From positions 1 to 33,801 of the forward strand of contig NZ_BAEH01000063.1 in the NCBI RefSeq assembly GCF_000241305.1: a stretch of DNA of 33,801 nt, in the 5' to 3' direction. Shown piece after piece: positions 7,269 to 15,733 of the stretch (its first letter is position 1; each line of letters begins with the position of its first letter). Source of the stretch: Gordonia effusa NBRC 100432 (GTDB lineage: Bacteria > Actinomycetota > Actinomycetes > Mycobacteriales > Mycobacteriaceae). The notes beneath the pieces are model-generated. The model did no database searches. It worked only from the letters and a program-made list of their open reading frames with translations, and was not told the DNA's origin. The position numbers and the translations under genes were made by a program.

Positions 7269-8567
7269 ATGACCACCGATACCCTTCCCGCCACCGCGGG
7301 CTCCGACACCGGGATGCCGATTGTGACCGAGCCGATCACCGTCGTCGCCGACAATTCGTCGCCCGCTCCCGTTCTGGACATCGTCGTCCCCGTGTACAAC
7401 GAGCGAGACGATATCGCCTCGACGCTGCTTCGGCTGCGTGCCCACCTTGACCAACATGTGCCGTACGCGTCGCGAATCACGGTGGCGGACAACGCCAGTA
7501 CCGACGGCACCCTGGAGATCGCCGCGGACATGGTCAATAGGGTCGCGGGGCTGCGCGTCGTGCACCTCGAGCAAAAGGGCCGAGGCCGCGCGCTCAACGC
7601 GGTGTGGCAGGCCAGCGACGCCGAGGTCGTCGCCTACTGCGACGTCGACCTGTCCACCGACCTCAACGCGTTGATGCCGCTTATCGCGCCGCTGATCTCC
7701 GGCCACTCCGACGTCGCCATCGGTACACGGCTGGCACGTACTTCGCGAGTGGTGCGTGGACCGAAGCGGGAGTTCATCTCACGCAGTTACAACCTCATCC
7801 TGCGTACGACGATGGGTGCCAAGTTCTCCGACGCCCAATGCGGATTCAAAGCGGTTCGCGCCGACGTCGCACATATCGTGTTGCCCTACATCGTCGACAC
7901 GGGTTGGTTCTTCGACACCGAACTGCTCGTACTCGCCGAACGGCTCGGCCTTCGTATCGCGGAGGTCCCGGTCGACTGGGTCGACGATGTCAATAGCAGT
8001 GTCGACATCGTCGGGACCGCGGTCGCCGACCTCAAAGGTTGCCTGCGCGTCGGCACCGCATTCGCGCGCGGGCAAATCCCCGTCGCCGATCTTCGCAATG
8101 CGATCGGTCACGAGCGGGCACCCGGGCCGGATCTGGACGGAGTGCCGCCCGGTCTGCTGGGGCAGCTCGTCCGATTCTGCGTGGTGGGAGTTGCCTCTAC
8201 GGTCGCCTACGCCGTCCTATATCTGTTGTTGCACAGCATCTGCGGCGCCCAGGTCGCGAACTTTCTCGCCCTGGGAATCACCGCGATAGCCAACACCACG
8301 GCTAACCGGCGGTTCAGCTTCGGCGTCCGCGGCCGCGATAACGCGGTACAGCATCAGATGCTGGGATTCGGCATCTTCCTATTCGGTTGGGCGATTACCG
8401 CCCTGTCCCTGGTGGCACTCCACTATTGGGCGCCCGATGCGGGCAAGCATGTCGAACTGACCGTGCTGGTTGTCGCGAATCTGGTAGCCACGGTTACCCG
8501 GTTCGTCGGGCTGCGGTGGGTTTTTCGTGGCAAAGGGCATTCTGCCACTGCGATCGTGGGGGCCTGA
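7269..8567 (+). CDS. GT2 glycosyltransferase fused to GtrA-like membrane domain
   Basis: Bifunctional 432-residue protein. Residues about 35-270 form a family 2 glycosyltransferase of the dolichyl-phosphate-sugar synthase type: VVPVYNERDDI, ADNASTDGT, the metal-binding DVD at 125-127 (CDVDLSTD), and GFKAVRADVAH. Residues about 295-425 form a GtrA-like domain with four hydrophobic helices (LVRFCVVGVASTVAYAVLYLLLH ... ANRRFSF ... VTRFVGLRWVF). The likely reaction is transfer of a sugar from a nucleotide donor to polyprenyl phosphate, with the GtrA part helping to flip the product. The adjacent YkcB-like protein would use it outside the membrane. This pairing parallels ykcC-ykcB of Bacillus. Donor sugar and acceptor are unknown. 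No clear SD or leaderless -10 is seen before the ATG. Confidence 0.88.
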   Translation: MTTDTLPATAGSDTGMPIVTEPITVVADNSSPAPVLDIVVPVYNERDDIASTLLRLRAHLDQHVPYASRITVADNASTDGTLEIAADMVNRVAGLRVVHLEQKGRGRALNAVWQASDAEVVAYCDVDLSTDLNALMPLIAPLISGHSDVAIGTRLARTSRVVRGPKREFISRSYNLILRTTMGAKFSDAQCGFKAVRADVAHIVLPYIVDTGWFFDTELLVLAERLGLRIAEVPVDWVDDVNSSVDIVGTAVADLKGCLRVGTAFARGQIPVADLRNAIGHERAPGPDLDGVPPGLLGQLVRFCVVGVASTVAYAVLYLLLHSICGAQVANFLALGITAIANTTANRRFSFGVRGRDNAVQHQMLGFGIFLFGWAITALSLVALHYWAPDAGKHVELTVLVVANLVATVTRFVGLRWVFRGKGHSATAIVGA

Positions 8568-8568
8568 T

Positions 8569-10737
8569 ATGGCGACCGTGACCGACATCGACGAAACCCA
8601 CAACGATCGGCCGGAGACTCCGGCGACCGCCTCGGCGACCGGGGGACCGGTGTCGCCTAGCGAATCAAGCTGGTGGACAACGCATATCGCGCAGCGAACG
8701 TCATTGGCGACATTGCTGATCGCAACCACCATCGGCTACCTCTGGAATCTATCCGCCAATGGTTGGGGCAATTCGTTCTATGCCGCGGCCATTCAAGCCG
8801 GCTCGCAATCCTGGAAAGCCTGGTTCTTCGGCTCGTCGGATATGGCGAACTCGATCACCGTCGATAAACCGCCTGCCTCCCTATGGATTCCGGGTCTGTC
8901 GGTACGCGTCTTCGGACTCAATAGCTGGGCGATGCTAGTACCCGAGGTGCTCATGGGTGTCGGCTCTGTCGCGCTGCTGTATTTCCTGACTCGACGCTAT
9001 TTCGGGCATTGGGCCGCGATTCTCGCCGGTGCCGTTCTCGCGGTGACACCGGTTGCCGCATTGATGTTCCGATTCAACAATCCCGAGGCTCTGCTACTTC
9101 TGCTTATGATCGGCGCGGTCTGGGCGGCGCTGCGGGCGGTCGAGGACGGGCGGACCCGCTGGCTAATCCTGTGTGGTGTCTTCGTCGGATTCGGTTTCCT
9201 GACAAAGCAAATGGCCGTGCTGCTCATCGTGCCCGGCCTCGCGATCACCTACTTCGTATTCGGTCCGTACGGCTGGGGCAGGCGCCTGGTGCAGTTGTTG
9301 GCAGCGCTCGCCGGACTGGTCGTCAGTGCGGGCTGGTGGATCCTCACCGTGGAGCTGTGGCCGACGTCATCGAGACCTTACATCGGCGGGTCGCCCACCA
9401 ATTCGATCCTGGAATTGACGTTGGGTTACAACGGAATTGGCCGAATCAACGGCGAGGAGCGCGGTTCGGTTGGCCCTGGCCGAATGAGTACATACGGAGG
9501 TCCAGGCGGCGGTGGACGATTTAGCCCCTTCGGCGAAGCGGGCTGGTCGCGGATGTTCGAGCCAGGTCAAGGCGGTCAGATCGCCTGGTTGATCCCCGCC
9601 GCGCTGATCCTGACCGTTGCGGGAATCATCCTGCTACGCAAGATGTCTCGCCGTGATCCGCAGCGCGCGTTCCTGGTCGTGTGGGCACTGTGGCTGCTCG
9701 TCACGATGGGCGTTTTCAGCTTCATGGAAGGAATCTTCCACAGCTATTACACCGCGGCACTTGCCCCGGCGATCGCCGCATTGGTCGGGGCGGGAGCAAC
9801 GCTGCTGTGGCGTCATCGAACTGAGCTGTGGGTCCGAGTGGTCGGCGCGTTGGCGGTATGGGCAACGGCCGGTTGGGGATTCGCTCTGCTCGACCGTTCC
9901 CCCGACTTCGTGCCGTGGCTACGGTGGGCGGTGCTGCTCGTCGGCATCGTAGCGGGCTTCGCATTCCTGCCGTCTCAGCGTAAGACCGCGATGGTCGCGG
10001 CCGCGTTGGCAATAGTTGCCGGGCTGGCCGGGCCGCTCGCCTACACACTCAACACACTTGGCACGGCTAAGTCGGGTTCGATTATTAGCGCAGGCCCGAA
10101 TGTCAACGGTGGCATGGGCGGTCCGGGCGGAGGCTTCGGTCATCGAGGCGGCCGAGGCGGTGGGCCAGGTGGTATGAATGGCGGCACGATGGGTGGGCCA
10201 GGCGGAATGGCTAGGATGCCCGGCGGCAGCACTATGGGTGGACCCGGCGGTACGACCGGAATGCCCGGTGGCAGCACTGGTGGCACTCTGCCCAGCACGA
10301 CTGGCCAGCAGGGTGCTCCAGGCGGTTCCAGTCCAATCGGTGGCCCCGGTGGACGCAGCGGCGGCCTGTTGTGGGGGTCAAATCCCACCGATGCGGTCAT
10401 CGCCACTCTGAATGAAGACTCGGACCGCTATACCTGGGTCGCCGCGGCGGTTGGATCGATGACGGCGTCGGGTTACCAGCTATCGACCAACCATTCGGTG
10501 ATGCCGATCGGCGGCTTCAATGGCACTGACCCGTCGCCGACATTGGATCAGTTCAAAGAGCTGGTGGCCCAGAAGAAGATTCACTACTACATCGCGAGCG
10601 GCCGGGATGGATTCATGGGCAATTCCGACTCGTCACGAACATCCGCGCAGATCAGCAGCTGGATCGAGGCGAACTTTACGTCCAAGTCGGTGGATGGAAT
10701 CACACTCTATGACCTGACCGAGAAGAAGGTGTCGTAG
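8569..10737 (+). CDS. YkcB-like GT39 membrane glycosyltransferase with glycine-rich linker
   Basis: Polytopic GT-C-type transferase of 722 residues, start at ATG 8569 one base after the upstream stop, with a GGGGG stretch as SD; an upstream in-frame ATG at 8527 lies inside the GT2 gene and is less likely. The N-terminal two thirds has many membrane helices and family sequences such as NGWGNSFYAAAIQ and TVDKPPASLWIPGLS. From about residue 515 to 605 there is a Gly/Pro/Met/Ser-rich low-complexity linker (GGPGG, MPGGST repeats). The C-terminal domain, NPTDAVIATLN...YTWVAAAVGS...MPIGGFNGTDPSPTLDQF...IHYYIAS, matches the YkcA/YkcB C-terminal domain and should face outside the cell. It probably transfers a sugar from a polyprenyl-phosphate carrier made by the GT2 partner to a wall or protein acceptor. 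Confidence 0.88.
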   Translation: MATVTDIDETHNDRPETPATASATGGPVSPSESSWWTTHIAQRTSLATLLIATTIGYLWNLSANGWGNSFYAAAIQAGSQSWKAWFFGSSDMANSITVDKPPASLWIPGLSVRVFGLNSWAMLVPEVLMGVGSVALLYFLTRRYFGHWAAILAGAVLAVTPVAALMFRFNNPEALLLLLMIGAVWAALRAVEDGRTRWLILCGVFVGFGFLTKQMAVLLIVPGLAITYFVFGPYGWGRRLVQLLAALAGLVVSAGWWILTVELWPTSSRPYIGGSPTNSILELTLGYNGIGRINGEERGSVGPGRMSTYGGPGGGGRFSPFGEAGWSRMFEPGQGGQIAWLIPAALILTVAGIILLRKMSRRDPQRAFLVVWALWLLVTMGVFSFMEGIFHSYYTAALAPAIAALVGAGATLLWRHRTELWVRVVGALAVWATAGWGFALLDRSPDFVPWLRWAVLLVGIVAGFAFLPSQRKTAMVAAALAIVAGLAGPLAYTLNTLGTAKSGSIISAGPNVNGGMGGPGGGFGHRGGRGGGPGGMNGGTMGGPGGMARMPGGSTMGGPGGTTGMPGGSTGGTLPSTTGQQGAPGGSSPIGGPGGRSGGLLWGSNPTDAVIATLNEDSDRYTWVAAAVGSMTASGYQLSTNHSVMPIGGFNGTDPSPTLDQFKELVAQKKIHYYIASGRDGFMGNSDSSRTSAQISSWIEANFTSKSVDGITLYDLTEKKVS

Positions 10738-10759
10738 CACCAGATTCGGGCAAACCCAA

Positions 10760-10765
10760 TAGAGT
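10760..10765 (+). promoter_or_regulatory. -10 hexamer for leaderless ltrA-like gene
   Basis: TAGAGT, then eight bases and ATG 10774. This favours 10774 over the internal ATG at 10807. Confidence 0.45.
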
Positions 10766-10773
10766 GCTCGATC

Positions 10774-12042
10774 ATGAGGATTTCTGCTCAGCATCGGGTA
10801 ACCAAAATGGTCGGTCGCGACCCGCACGAATCCGGGCGGGCCGCGACGACCCTTGAGTTGTTCTTCGACCTAGTCTTCGTCGTGGCGTTCTCGGTGGCTG
10901 GTGTCGAAGTGGCACACGCCCTCGCCGAGGGGCATTTCTTCGTCGCGGTAGCGGGCTTCGTGTTCTCTACCTTCGCCGCTATCTGGGCGTGGATCAACTT
11001 CAGTTGGTTCGCATCGGCTTTCGACACCGACGACTGGTTCTTCCGAGTCACCACGCTGTGCCAGATGATCGGCGTCGCGGTTGTGGCACTGGGGATCCCG
11101 GCGGTTTTCGCATCGCTGGAGGAGCGTGATCATCTCGACAACCGCGTTCTGGTCCTCGGCTACGTGATCATGCGGGTGGCGATGTCGATCCAATGGCTGC
11201 GGGCCGCCCAGGCTTCGGAGCGATATCGCGGAGCATGCCTCACCTATGCTGTGGCGATCTGGATCGCGCAGATCGGGTGGATAGCCGTAGCAATTACCGA
11301 TCTGCCCTTCGTGCAGGCCGCGCTGGCATCACTGGTCCTATTCTTCGTCGAGCTCAGCGGGCCGGTGATCGCGGAGAACAGCAAATCGGGTCCCACGCCG
11401 TGGCATGCGCACCATATCGCCGAGCGGTACGGATTGCTGACCATTATCACGCTGGGCGAGGGCATTGTCGGTACCGTCGCAGCCCTGCAAGCCGTCATCG
11501 GCGTCGAAGGATGGACCTTCGATACGGCGATACTCGGTTTGACCGGAATGACTATCCCATTCGCCATGTGGTGGATGTATTTCGTCGTACCCACGGGCGA
11601 AGCATTACATCTGCGCCGCAGAAAGTGTCTCGTGTGGGGATACGGTCACATAATCATCTTTATGGCCGCCGCGGCGGTCGGGGCGGGACTGCACGTCGCG
11701 GCGCTCTACATCGAACATGAGGCGCATATCGGCGCGGGCGTGGTGGCCGCGACCGTGGCGATTCCGCTCGGAATCTTTTGCATCGGCATTCTGGCCATCT
11801 ACGACTATCTGCTCGACTTCGACGCGGTCACCCTGCTTCTCGGCGGGGGTGCGCTCGTCTTCCTCGTGGGTTCGGTGATTCTCGCGGCCGTTGGGGTATC
11901 CATCGTGGTCGCATTGGTGGTGGCGGCATGTGCGCCGATCTTCATCGTCATAGTCGACGAGATGGGTGGTGGCGCCCGTCGTCACACCGCGTTGGAACGC
12001 TTGGCAGCGCGGGCCGATCCGGCTGATGAAGCACTGCAGTAA
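10774..12042 (+). CDS. LtrA-like integral membrane protein
   Basis: Protein of the low-temperature-requirement A family, 422 residues with about ten to twelve hydrophobic segments. The family opening is clear: RAATTLELFFDLVFVVAFSVAGVEVAHAL, followed by WAWINFSWFASAFDTDDWFFR and, in the middle, HHIAERYGLLTIITLGEGIVG. The function of LtrA proteins is poorly defined; the name comes from cold sensitivity in Listeria and no substrate is established. It stands alone between the glycosyltransferase pair and purD, and its stop codon overlaps the presumed -10 of purD. Confidence 0.88.
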   Translation: MRISAQHRVTKMVGRDPHESGRAATTLELFFDLVFVVAFSVAGVEVAHALAEGHFFVAVAGFVFSTFAAIWAWINFSWFASAFDTDDWFFRVTTLCQMIGVAVVALGIPAVFASLEERDHLDNRVLVLGYVIMRVAMSIQWLRAAQASERYRGACLTYAVAIWIAQIGWIAVAITDLPFVQAALASLVLFFVELSGPVIAENSKSGPTPWHAHHIAERYGLLTIITLGEGIVGTVAALQAVIGVEGWTFDTAILGLTGMTIPFAMWWMYFVVPTGEALHLRRRKCLVWGYGHIIIFMAAAAVGAGLHVAALYIEHEAHIGAGVVAATVAIPLGIFCIGILAIYDYLLDFDAVTLLLGGGALVFLVGSVILAAVGVSIVVALVVAACAPIFIVIVDEMGGGARRHTALERLAARADPADEALQ

Positions 12043-12045
12043 GGT
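12040..12045 (+). promoter_or_regulatory. -10 hexamer for leaderless purD
   Basis: TAAGGT, then eight bases and GTG 12054. The hexamer shares its TAA with the stop codon of the upstream gene. Confidence 0.5.
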
Positions 12046-12053
12046 GACTGACC

Positions 12054-13319
12054 GTGCGCGTACTAGTGATCGGCTCGGGCGGCCGCGAACACGCCCTGCT
12101 AATTGGTTTGAGCCGCGACCCGCAGGTCACCGAACTTCACGTAGCTCCCGGTAACGCGGGGACAGGCGCTATCGCGAGCAATCACGCCGTCGACGTAAGT
12201 TCCGACGAAGCGGTGGTGGCCCTGGCCGCGAAGGTCGCGGCCGACCTAGTGGTGATCGGACCCGAGGTTCCCCTGGTGCTCGGTGTCGCCGACGCCCTGC
12301 GCGGCGCCGGCTTCGCCACTTTCGGACCAAGTGCCGCCGCTGCGCGGATCGAGGGGTCGAAGGCGTTCGCCAAAGATGTGATGACCGCGGCTGGCGTACG
12401 CACCGCGCGGAGCGAGGTCGTCGATAGTGCCGCGAATCTCGATGCGGCACTTGATCGTTTCGGCCCGACCTGGGTGGTCAAAGACGACGGGCTGGCCGCG
12501 GGCAAAGGTGTGGTCGTGACGCCCGATCGTGCCAAAGCACGTGATCACGCGGCCGAACTTCTGGAGACCGGGCATCCGGTCCTGCTCGAAAGTTTTCTGG
12601 ACGGACCGGAAGTATCGCTGTTTTGCCTGGTTGACGGGGAGACGGTAGTTCCACTCATTCCGGCGCAGGATCACAAACGCGTCGGCGATGGCGACGTCGG
12701 CCCGAATACCGGTGGCATGGGCGCTTACACCCCGTTGCCGTGGTTGCCGGCCGGCGCGGTCGATGAGATCGTTGCCGAAGTTGTGAAACCTGTTGCGGCC
12801 GAATTGGTTCGGCGAGGAGTTCCGTTCTCCGGGCTGCTCTACGCCGGACTCGCGATGGGTGCCGATGGCCCAGCCGTCGTCGAATTCAACTGCCGCTTCG
12901 GTGATCCCGAGACGCAGGCCGTGCTGTCGTTGCTGAAATCCCCACTGGGACAGGCGCTTTACGCGACGGCGACCGGAACGTTGGCCGACTTGCCGACGCT
13001 GGAGTGGTCGGACGGCGCGGCGGTCACGGTTGTGCTCGCCGCGGAGAACTATCCGGGTAAACCGCGCGCCGGAGACACGATCACCGGCGCGCAGGGCGAC
13101 GGAGTACTCCACGCCGGCACCGCATTCAGCGATGACGGCGCGATAGTCTCTGCTGGTGGGCGAGTGCTGGCCGTCGTCGGAACCGGGGTCGATTTGGCCG
13201 CGGCTCGTGCGGATGCGTATGAGCGACTGGCATCAATCAAGTTGCCCGGCAGCCACTTCCGCAGCGACATCGGAAAGGCGGCGCAGGAGGGACGTATCTC
13301 GATTCCGTCGGGGGAGTGA
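12054..13319 (+). CDS. purD: Phosphoribosylamine-glycine ligase (GAR synthetase)
   Basis: Second step of de novo purine synthesis: phosphoribosylamine + glycine + ATP to glycinamide ribonucleotide. The 421-residue length is standard. Recognisable blocks: [13 protein letters not shown] at the N terminus, [26 protein letters not shown], the ATP-grasp region [42 protein letters not shown], and [15 protein letters not shown] with metal ligands. The GTG start is supported by the TANNNT hexamer eight bases upstream. A dispersed repeat follows its stop. Confidence 0.97.
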   Translation: MRVLVIGSGGREHALLIGLSRDPQVTELHVAPGNAGTGAIASNHAVDVSSDEAVVALAAKVAADLVVIGPEVPLVLGVADALRGAGFATFGPSAAAARIEGSKAFAKDVMTAAGVRTARSEVVDSAANLDAALDRFGPTWVVKDDGLAAGKGVVVTPDRAKARDHAAELLETGHPVLLESFLDGPEVSLFCLVDGETVVPLIPAQDHKRVGDGDVGPNTGGMGAYTPLPWLPAGAVDEIVAEVVKPVAAELVRRGVPFSGLLYAGLAMGADGPAVVEFNCRFGDPETQAVLSLLKSPLGQALYATATGTLADLPTLEWSDGAAVTVVLAAENYPGKPRAGDTITGAQGDGVLHAGTAFSDDGAIVSAGGRVLAVVGTGVDLAAARADAYERLASIKLPGSHFRSDIGKAAQEGRISIPSGE

Positions 13320-13369
13320 GATAGTCGGCGAGTGCCGTATTTCGTTGAGTTGGCATTCTGGCCGTCTGT

Positions 13370-13483
13370 GGTCTCGATACACTGACAAACTCGCAGGCTC
13401 GTTTGTCAGCACTCGACCGTCGGAGGTTTACCGCTGGTCGAGTGCGCTCGCCGAGCGGAGCGAGACGCGCGTGTATCGAGACC
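13370..13483. repeat. TCTCGATACAC-bounded inverted repeat, copy 1 (114 bp)
   Basis: The ends GGTCTCGATACAC and GTGTATCGAGACC are perfect 13-bp inverted repeats. Nested inside are CTGACAAAC / GTTTGTCAG (13382-13409) and a CGCTCGCCGAGCGGAGCG segment. The right 46 bp (13438-13483), reverse-complemented, match 23458-23502 almost perfectly. It sits between the convergent ends of purD and the esterase, so it may also terminate transcription. No coding capacity. Confidence 0.8.
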
Positions 13484-13540
13484 CCGGTGAGGTGAATGTC
13501 TAAGTGGGGTATGGGGTTGGGGTGACCGTCGGAGGCCGTC

Positions 13541-14476
13541 CTAGACCGCTAGATTGCGGCCCAGGAAGGTGATGTGATCGGGCAGCACGCTGCGCCAGTA
13601 ACGGTTGGTGTGACCACCCGCGGTCGTAGAGAACGCTGGCGGCGGGCGCAGGCTGGCGGCCCACTGTCGTGTGTACATGAAGAACTGATCGCTGGAGCCG
13701 ATGTCGATCATCAATGGGATCCGAGCGAACCGATCCTGTTGTCCGAAAAGCGAATTGGCCTGATAGTCCTCGAAGGAATCGAATGCGCGCGGCGGGAAGT
13801 TCCGGGGGTCGCCCCACAGCGCGGGTGAACTGACCGAAATCGCCGCCACCCGTGGTGCGCCGAGCATGGCACCTAGGCGCAGAGCGCCGTAGCCGCCCAT
13901 CGACCACCCGAATAGGCCGATTCGTTCGGTCGACAGATTCAATGCCGGATTCGACGCGAGCATCGGTAAGAATTCGTCGAGGACCATCGCACCGCCATCG
14001 GTACCGTCGGCACGAAGGTGATAGTAGTTGCGTTGCGCGTCCACCGAGGCCAGCGCGAACGGGGGATTGCCGGCGTCGACATACTGCTGCAGTGCGACCT
14101 GCATTTGCAGCTTGGAGCTAAAGATCGACTTCTCATTGGTGTTCAGTGCGTGCAGCACGACGACAACGGGAAGCTTTCCGGTGACGCCCTTGGGGCGCGC
14201 CACAATCCAATTCGTCGCTCGGCCACCCATCTTGGCGGATACAAAACTGCCGGTGATGAGGGGAGGGCCACCCTCGGCGACCGACTCACTTGTCTCCGGC
14301 GGCAACTCGTCGTCGGCGGTCTGTGGTTGATCCATCTTCTTCGGGTCAATTCGCGGCCTCGCGGGTGATGTCCCGCATGCCGCAAGCCCGGCTGTCGCAG
14401 CAGCTCCCAGTCCAGACAACAAGACCGCGCGTCGGCTGACGGCGGTCGGAAATCGGTTGTGCGAAGAGGAAGTCAT
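13541..14476 (-). CDS. Tat-exported lipoprotein esterase (alpha/beta hydrolase)
   Basis: Exported serine hydrolase of 311 residues. The N terminus has a twin-arginine motif SRRAVLL (Arg15-Arg16), a hydrophobic stretch and a lipobox LAAC with Cys34, so it is probably anchored to the outer face of the membrane. The hydrolase core has GWSMGG with nucleophile Ser192, candidate acid Asp263 (IDIGSSDQFF) and His289 (GGHTNRYW), an arrangement like esterase D and the antigen 85 superfamily. Position next to purD and ahead of a TetR gene and purB matches Rv0774c of M. tuberculosis, from memory reported as an esterase. The substrate, perhaps acyl lipids, is unknown. A TATTCT hexamer eight bases upstream supports this start. 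Confidence 0.85.
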   Translation of the reverse strand: MTSSSHNRFPTAVSRRAVLLSGLGAAATAGLAACGTSPARPRIDPKKMDQPQTADDELPPETSESVAEGGPPLITGSFVSAKMGGRATNWIVARPKGVTGKLPVVVVLHALNTNEKSIFSSKLQMQVALQQYVDAGNPPFALASVDAQRNYYHLRADGTDGGAMVLDEFLPMLASNPALNLSTERIGLFGWSMGGYGALRLGAMLGAPRVAAISVSSPALWGDPRNFPPRAFDSFEDYQANSLFGQQDRFARIPLMIDIGSSDQFFMYTRQWAASLRPPPAFSTTAGGHTNRYWRSVLPDHITFLGRNLAV

Positions 14477-14484
14477 CGCCCAAC

Positions 14485-14490
14485 AGAATA
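14485..14490 (-). promoter_or_regulatory. -10 hexamer for leaderless esterase gene
   Basis: Minus-strand TATTCT, then GTTGGGCG and ATG at 14476. Confidence 0.5.
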
Positions 14491-14639
14491 CGTGCTGTGC
14501 GTGACCGATCGGTAATCCGACAGGCCAGGCGCGAGCAGCGTGACCGGATAGTCAGGTAGCGCACTACTCGCGCGCTTGGACCGGCCGGTTGTCAGGGTGG
14601 AATGCGTCACAACCGACTAGTTCATGAGAGGTCATAGCT

Positions 14640-15026
14640 ATGAGTTCGGGTCGCCCGGGGGCGTCATTCTGGAGCAGGTTGGCGGTGATTGTCGCTGCCG
14701 CTGGCACGCTCGCGCTGGCGTTGGTCGGTGTGGGTTATGCGACAGCGGCGATGTCTGCTCCGACGTCGCGTTACGGCACCGACTGTGTCTACCGACTGAG
14801 TCTGCCGGTGCCCAGCCACGATGTCGTCACCTTTGTCGAGTCCGACCTCGATGGCGGCCGGCCGGTCACCATCACGAACCCGGTGGTGCCGCGCGGCGGG
14901 TTGGCATCGGCTCGCTGGCGGCCGACGATCCACGGCGAACGGGTGCTGATCGCCGAGCAGGACGGCGTACGCAGTGTCGCGGTTCCCGTGGCAGTTCTCG
15001 CCGGCGGTGGTCCGCTATGTCGGTAA
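14640..15026 (+). CDS. Small predicted exported or membrane-anchored protein
   Basis: Not recognised as a known family. The 128-residue protein has an N-terminal hydrophobic segment (about residues 12-37) that may be a signal peptide or a single membrane anchor, followed by a soluble domain rich in valine and proline. Two cysteines, at about 49 (TDCVY) and 127 (PLCR), could form a disulfide outside the cell. The ATG has a GAGAGG SD nine bases upstream, and a second frame open across the same DNA from 14624 looks like a shadow. It lies between the divergent esterase and the TetR gene; coexpression with either is not evident. Confidence 0.65.
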   Translation: MSSGRPGASFWSRLAVIVAAAGTLALALVGVGYATAAMSAPTSRYGTDCVYRLSLPVPSHDVVTFVESDLDGGRPVTITNPVVPRGGLASARWRPTIHGERVLIAEQDGVRSVAVPVAVLAGGGPLCR

Positions 15027-15097
15027 CCACTGGCTGACATTCATGATTTCGATCAATACACCACCCGCGTGACCACTGGTTTGGCACGATGTTCCCC

Positions 15098-15733
15098 ATG
15101 TCAACCGCTGCGACGCCCAAAGGTCTGCGGCGTCGCGCCCGTTTGGTCGAGGCTGCGGCGGAACTATTGATGGCCGGTGGGGTGGACGCGGTTCGGCATC
15201 GAGCGGTTGCCGACCAGGCCGGTTTGCCGCTGGCATCGACGACCTATTACTTCGGATCGCTCGATGATCTGCTGGCAGCGGCGGTCAGTCATGTAAGCGC
15301 TGCTGATGCGGCGTCGATCTCGGATCGATGTGACGCATTGTCTCGACGCCGCCGGGGAGCCGAGGCCACCGCCGACGCACTTGCCGAGGTATTCGTCGGG
15401 AGCGATACCACGCAGGCGCAGTTGGCTACCCGATACGAACTAGTGGTGCTGGCCGCGCGGTACGCGGGATTGCGGGAGGCGATTCGGGAAAGACAAGGTC
15501 TGTTGTCCGCATTACACGTCGATGCACTAGTTAAGTCGGGGCGATGCGGAGACATCACCCATGTCGCGCAGTTGATGGCGGTGGAGGATGGCGCCGTCGT
15601 CGGAGCGTTGGCGCAGGGCGACCGAGAAGCGGTAACAGCCGCGCGTGATGCACTGGTGGAAGTAGTCGATGTGCTGGCACCACTGTCGGCGGATGCCGAG
15701 TTTCCGGCCCCACTACACTGGTCAGGTGCCTAA
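15098..15733 (+). CDS. TetR-family transcriptional regulator
   Basis: Regulator of 211 residues from ATG 15098 (an ATG at 15089 is also in frame). The N-terminal HTH reads LRRRARLVEAAAELLMAGGVDAVRHRAVADQAGLPLASTTYYFGSLDDLL, the standard TetR pattern with YYFGS ahead of the ligand-binding domain. CACGAT seven bases before 15098 is close to a leaderless -10, which is why I prefer that start. The C-terminal domain shows no identifiable ligand. The 3' end overlaps purB by 8 bp. The position between the esterase and purB matches Rv0775 of M. tuberculosis as I recall it. The target genes are not evident. Confidence 0.88.
   Translation: MSTAATPKGLRRRARLVEAAAELLMAGGVDAVRHRAVADQAGLPLASTTYYFGSLDDLLAAAVSHVSAADAASISDRCDALSRRRRGAEATADALAEVFVGSDTTQAQLATRYELVVLAARYAGLREAIRERQGLLSALHVDALVKSGRCGDITHVAQLMAVEDGAVVGALAQGDREAVTAARDALVEVVDVLAPLSADAEFPAPLHWSGA
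15714..15719 (+). promoter_or_regulatory. -10 hexamer for leaderless purB
   Basis: TACACT, then six bases and GTG 15726, inside the last codons of the TetR gene. It supports the 15726 start. Confidence 0.5.

Noticed and set aside
12246..13112. 288-codon minus-strand frame inside purD
   Set aside because: Antisense shadow of purD without recognisable motifs.
14624..15037. Alternative frame overlapping the small exported protein gene
   Set aside because: Arginine-, glycine- and cysteine-rich translation typical of a shadow frame; the 14640 frame has a signal-like helix and a good SD.
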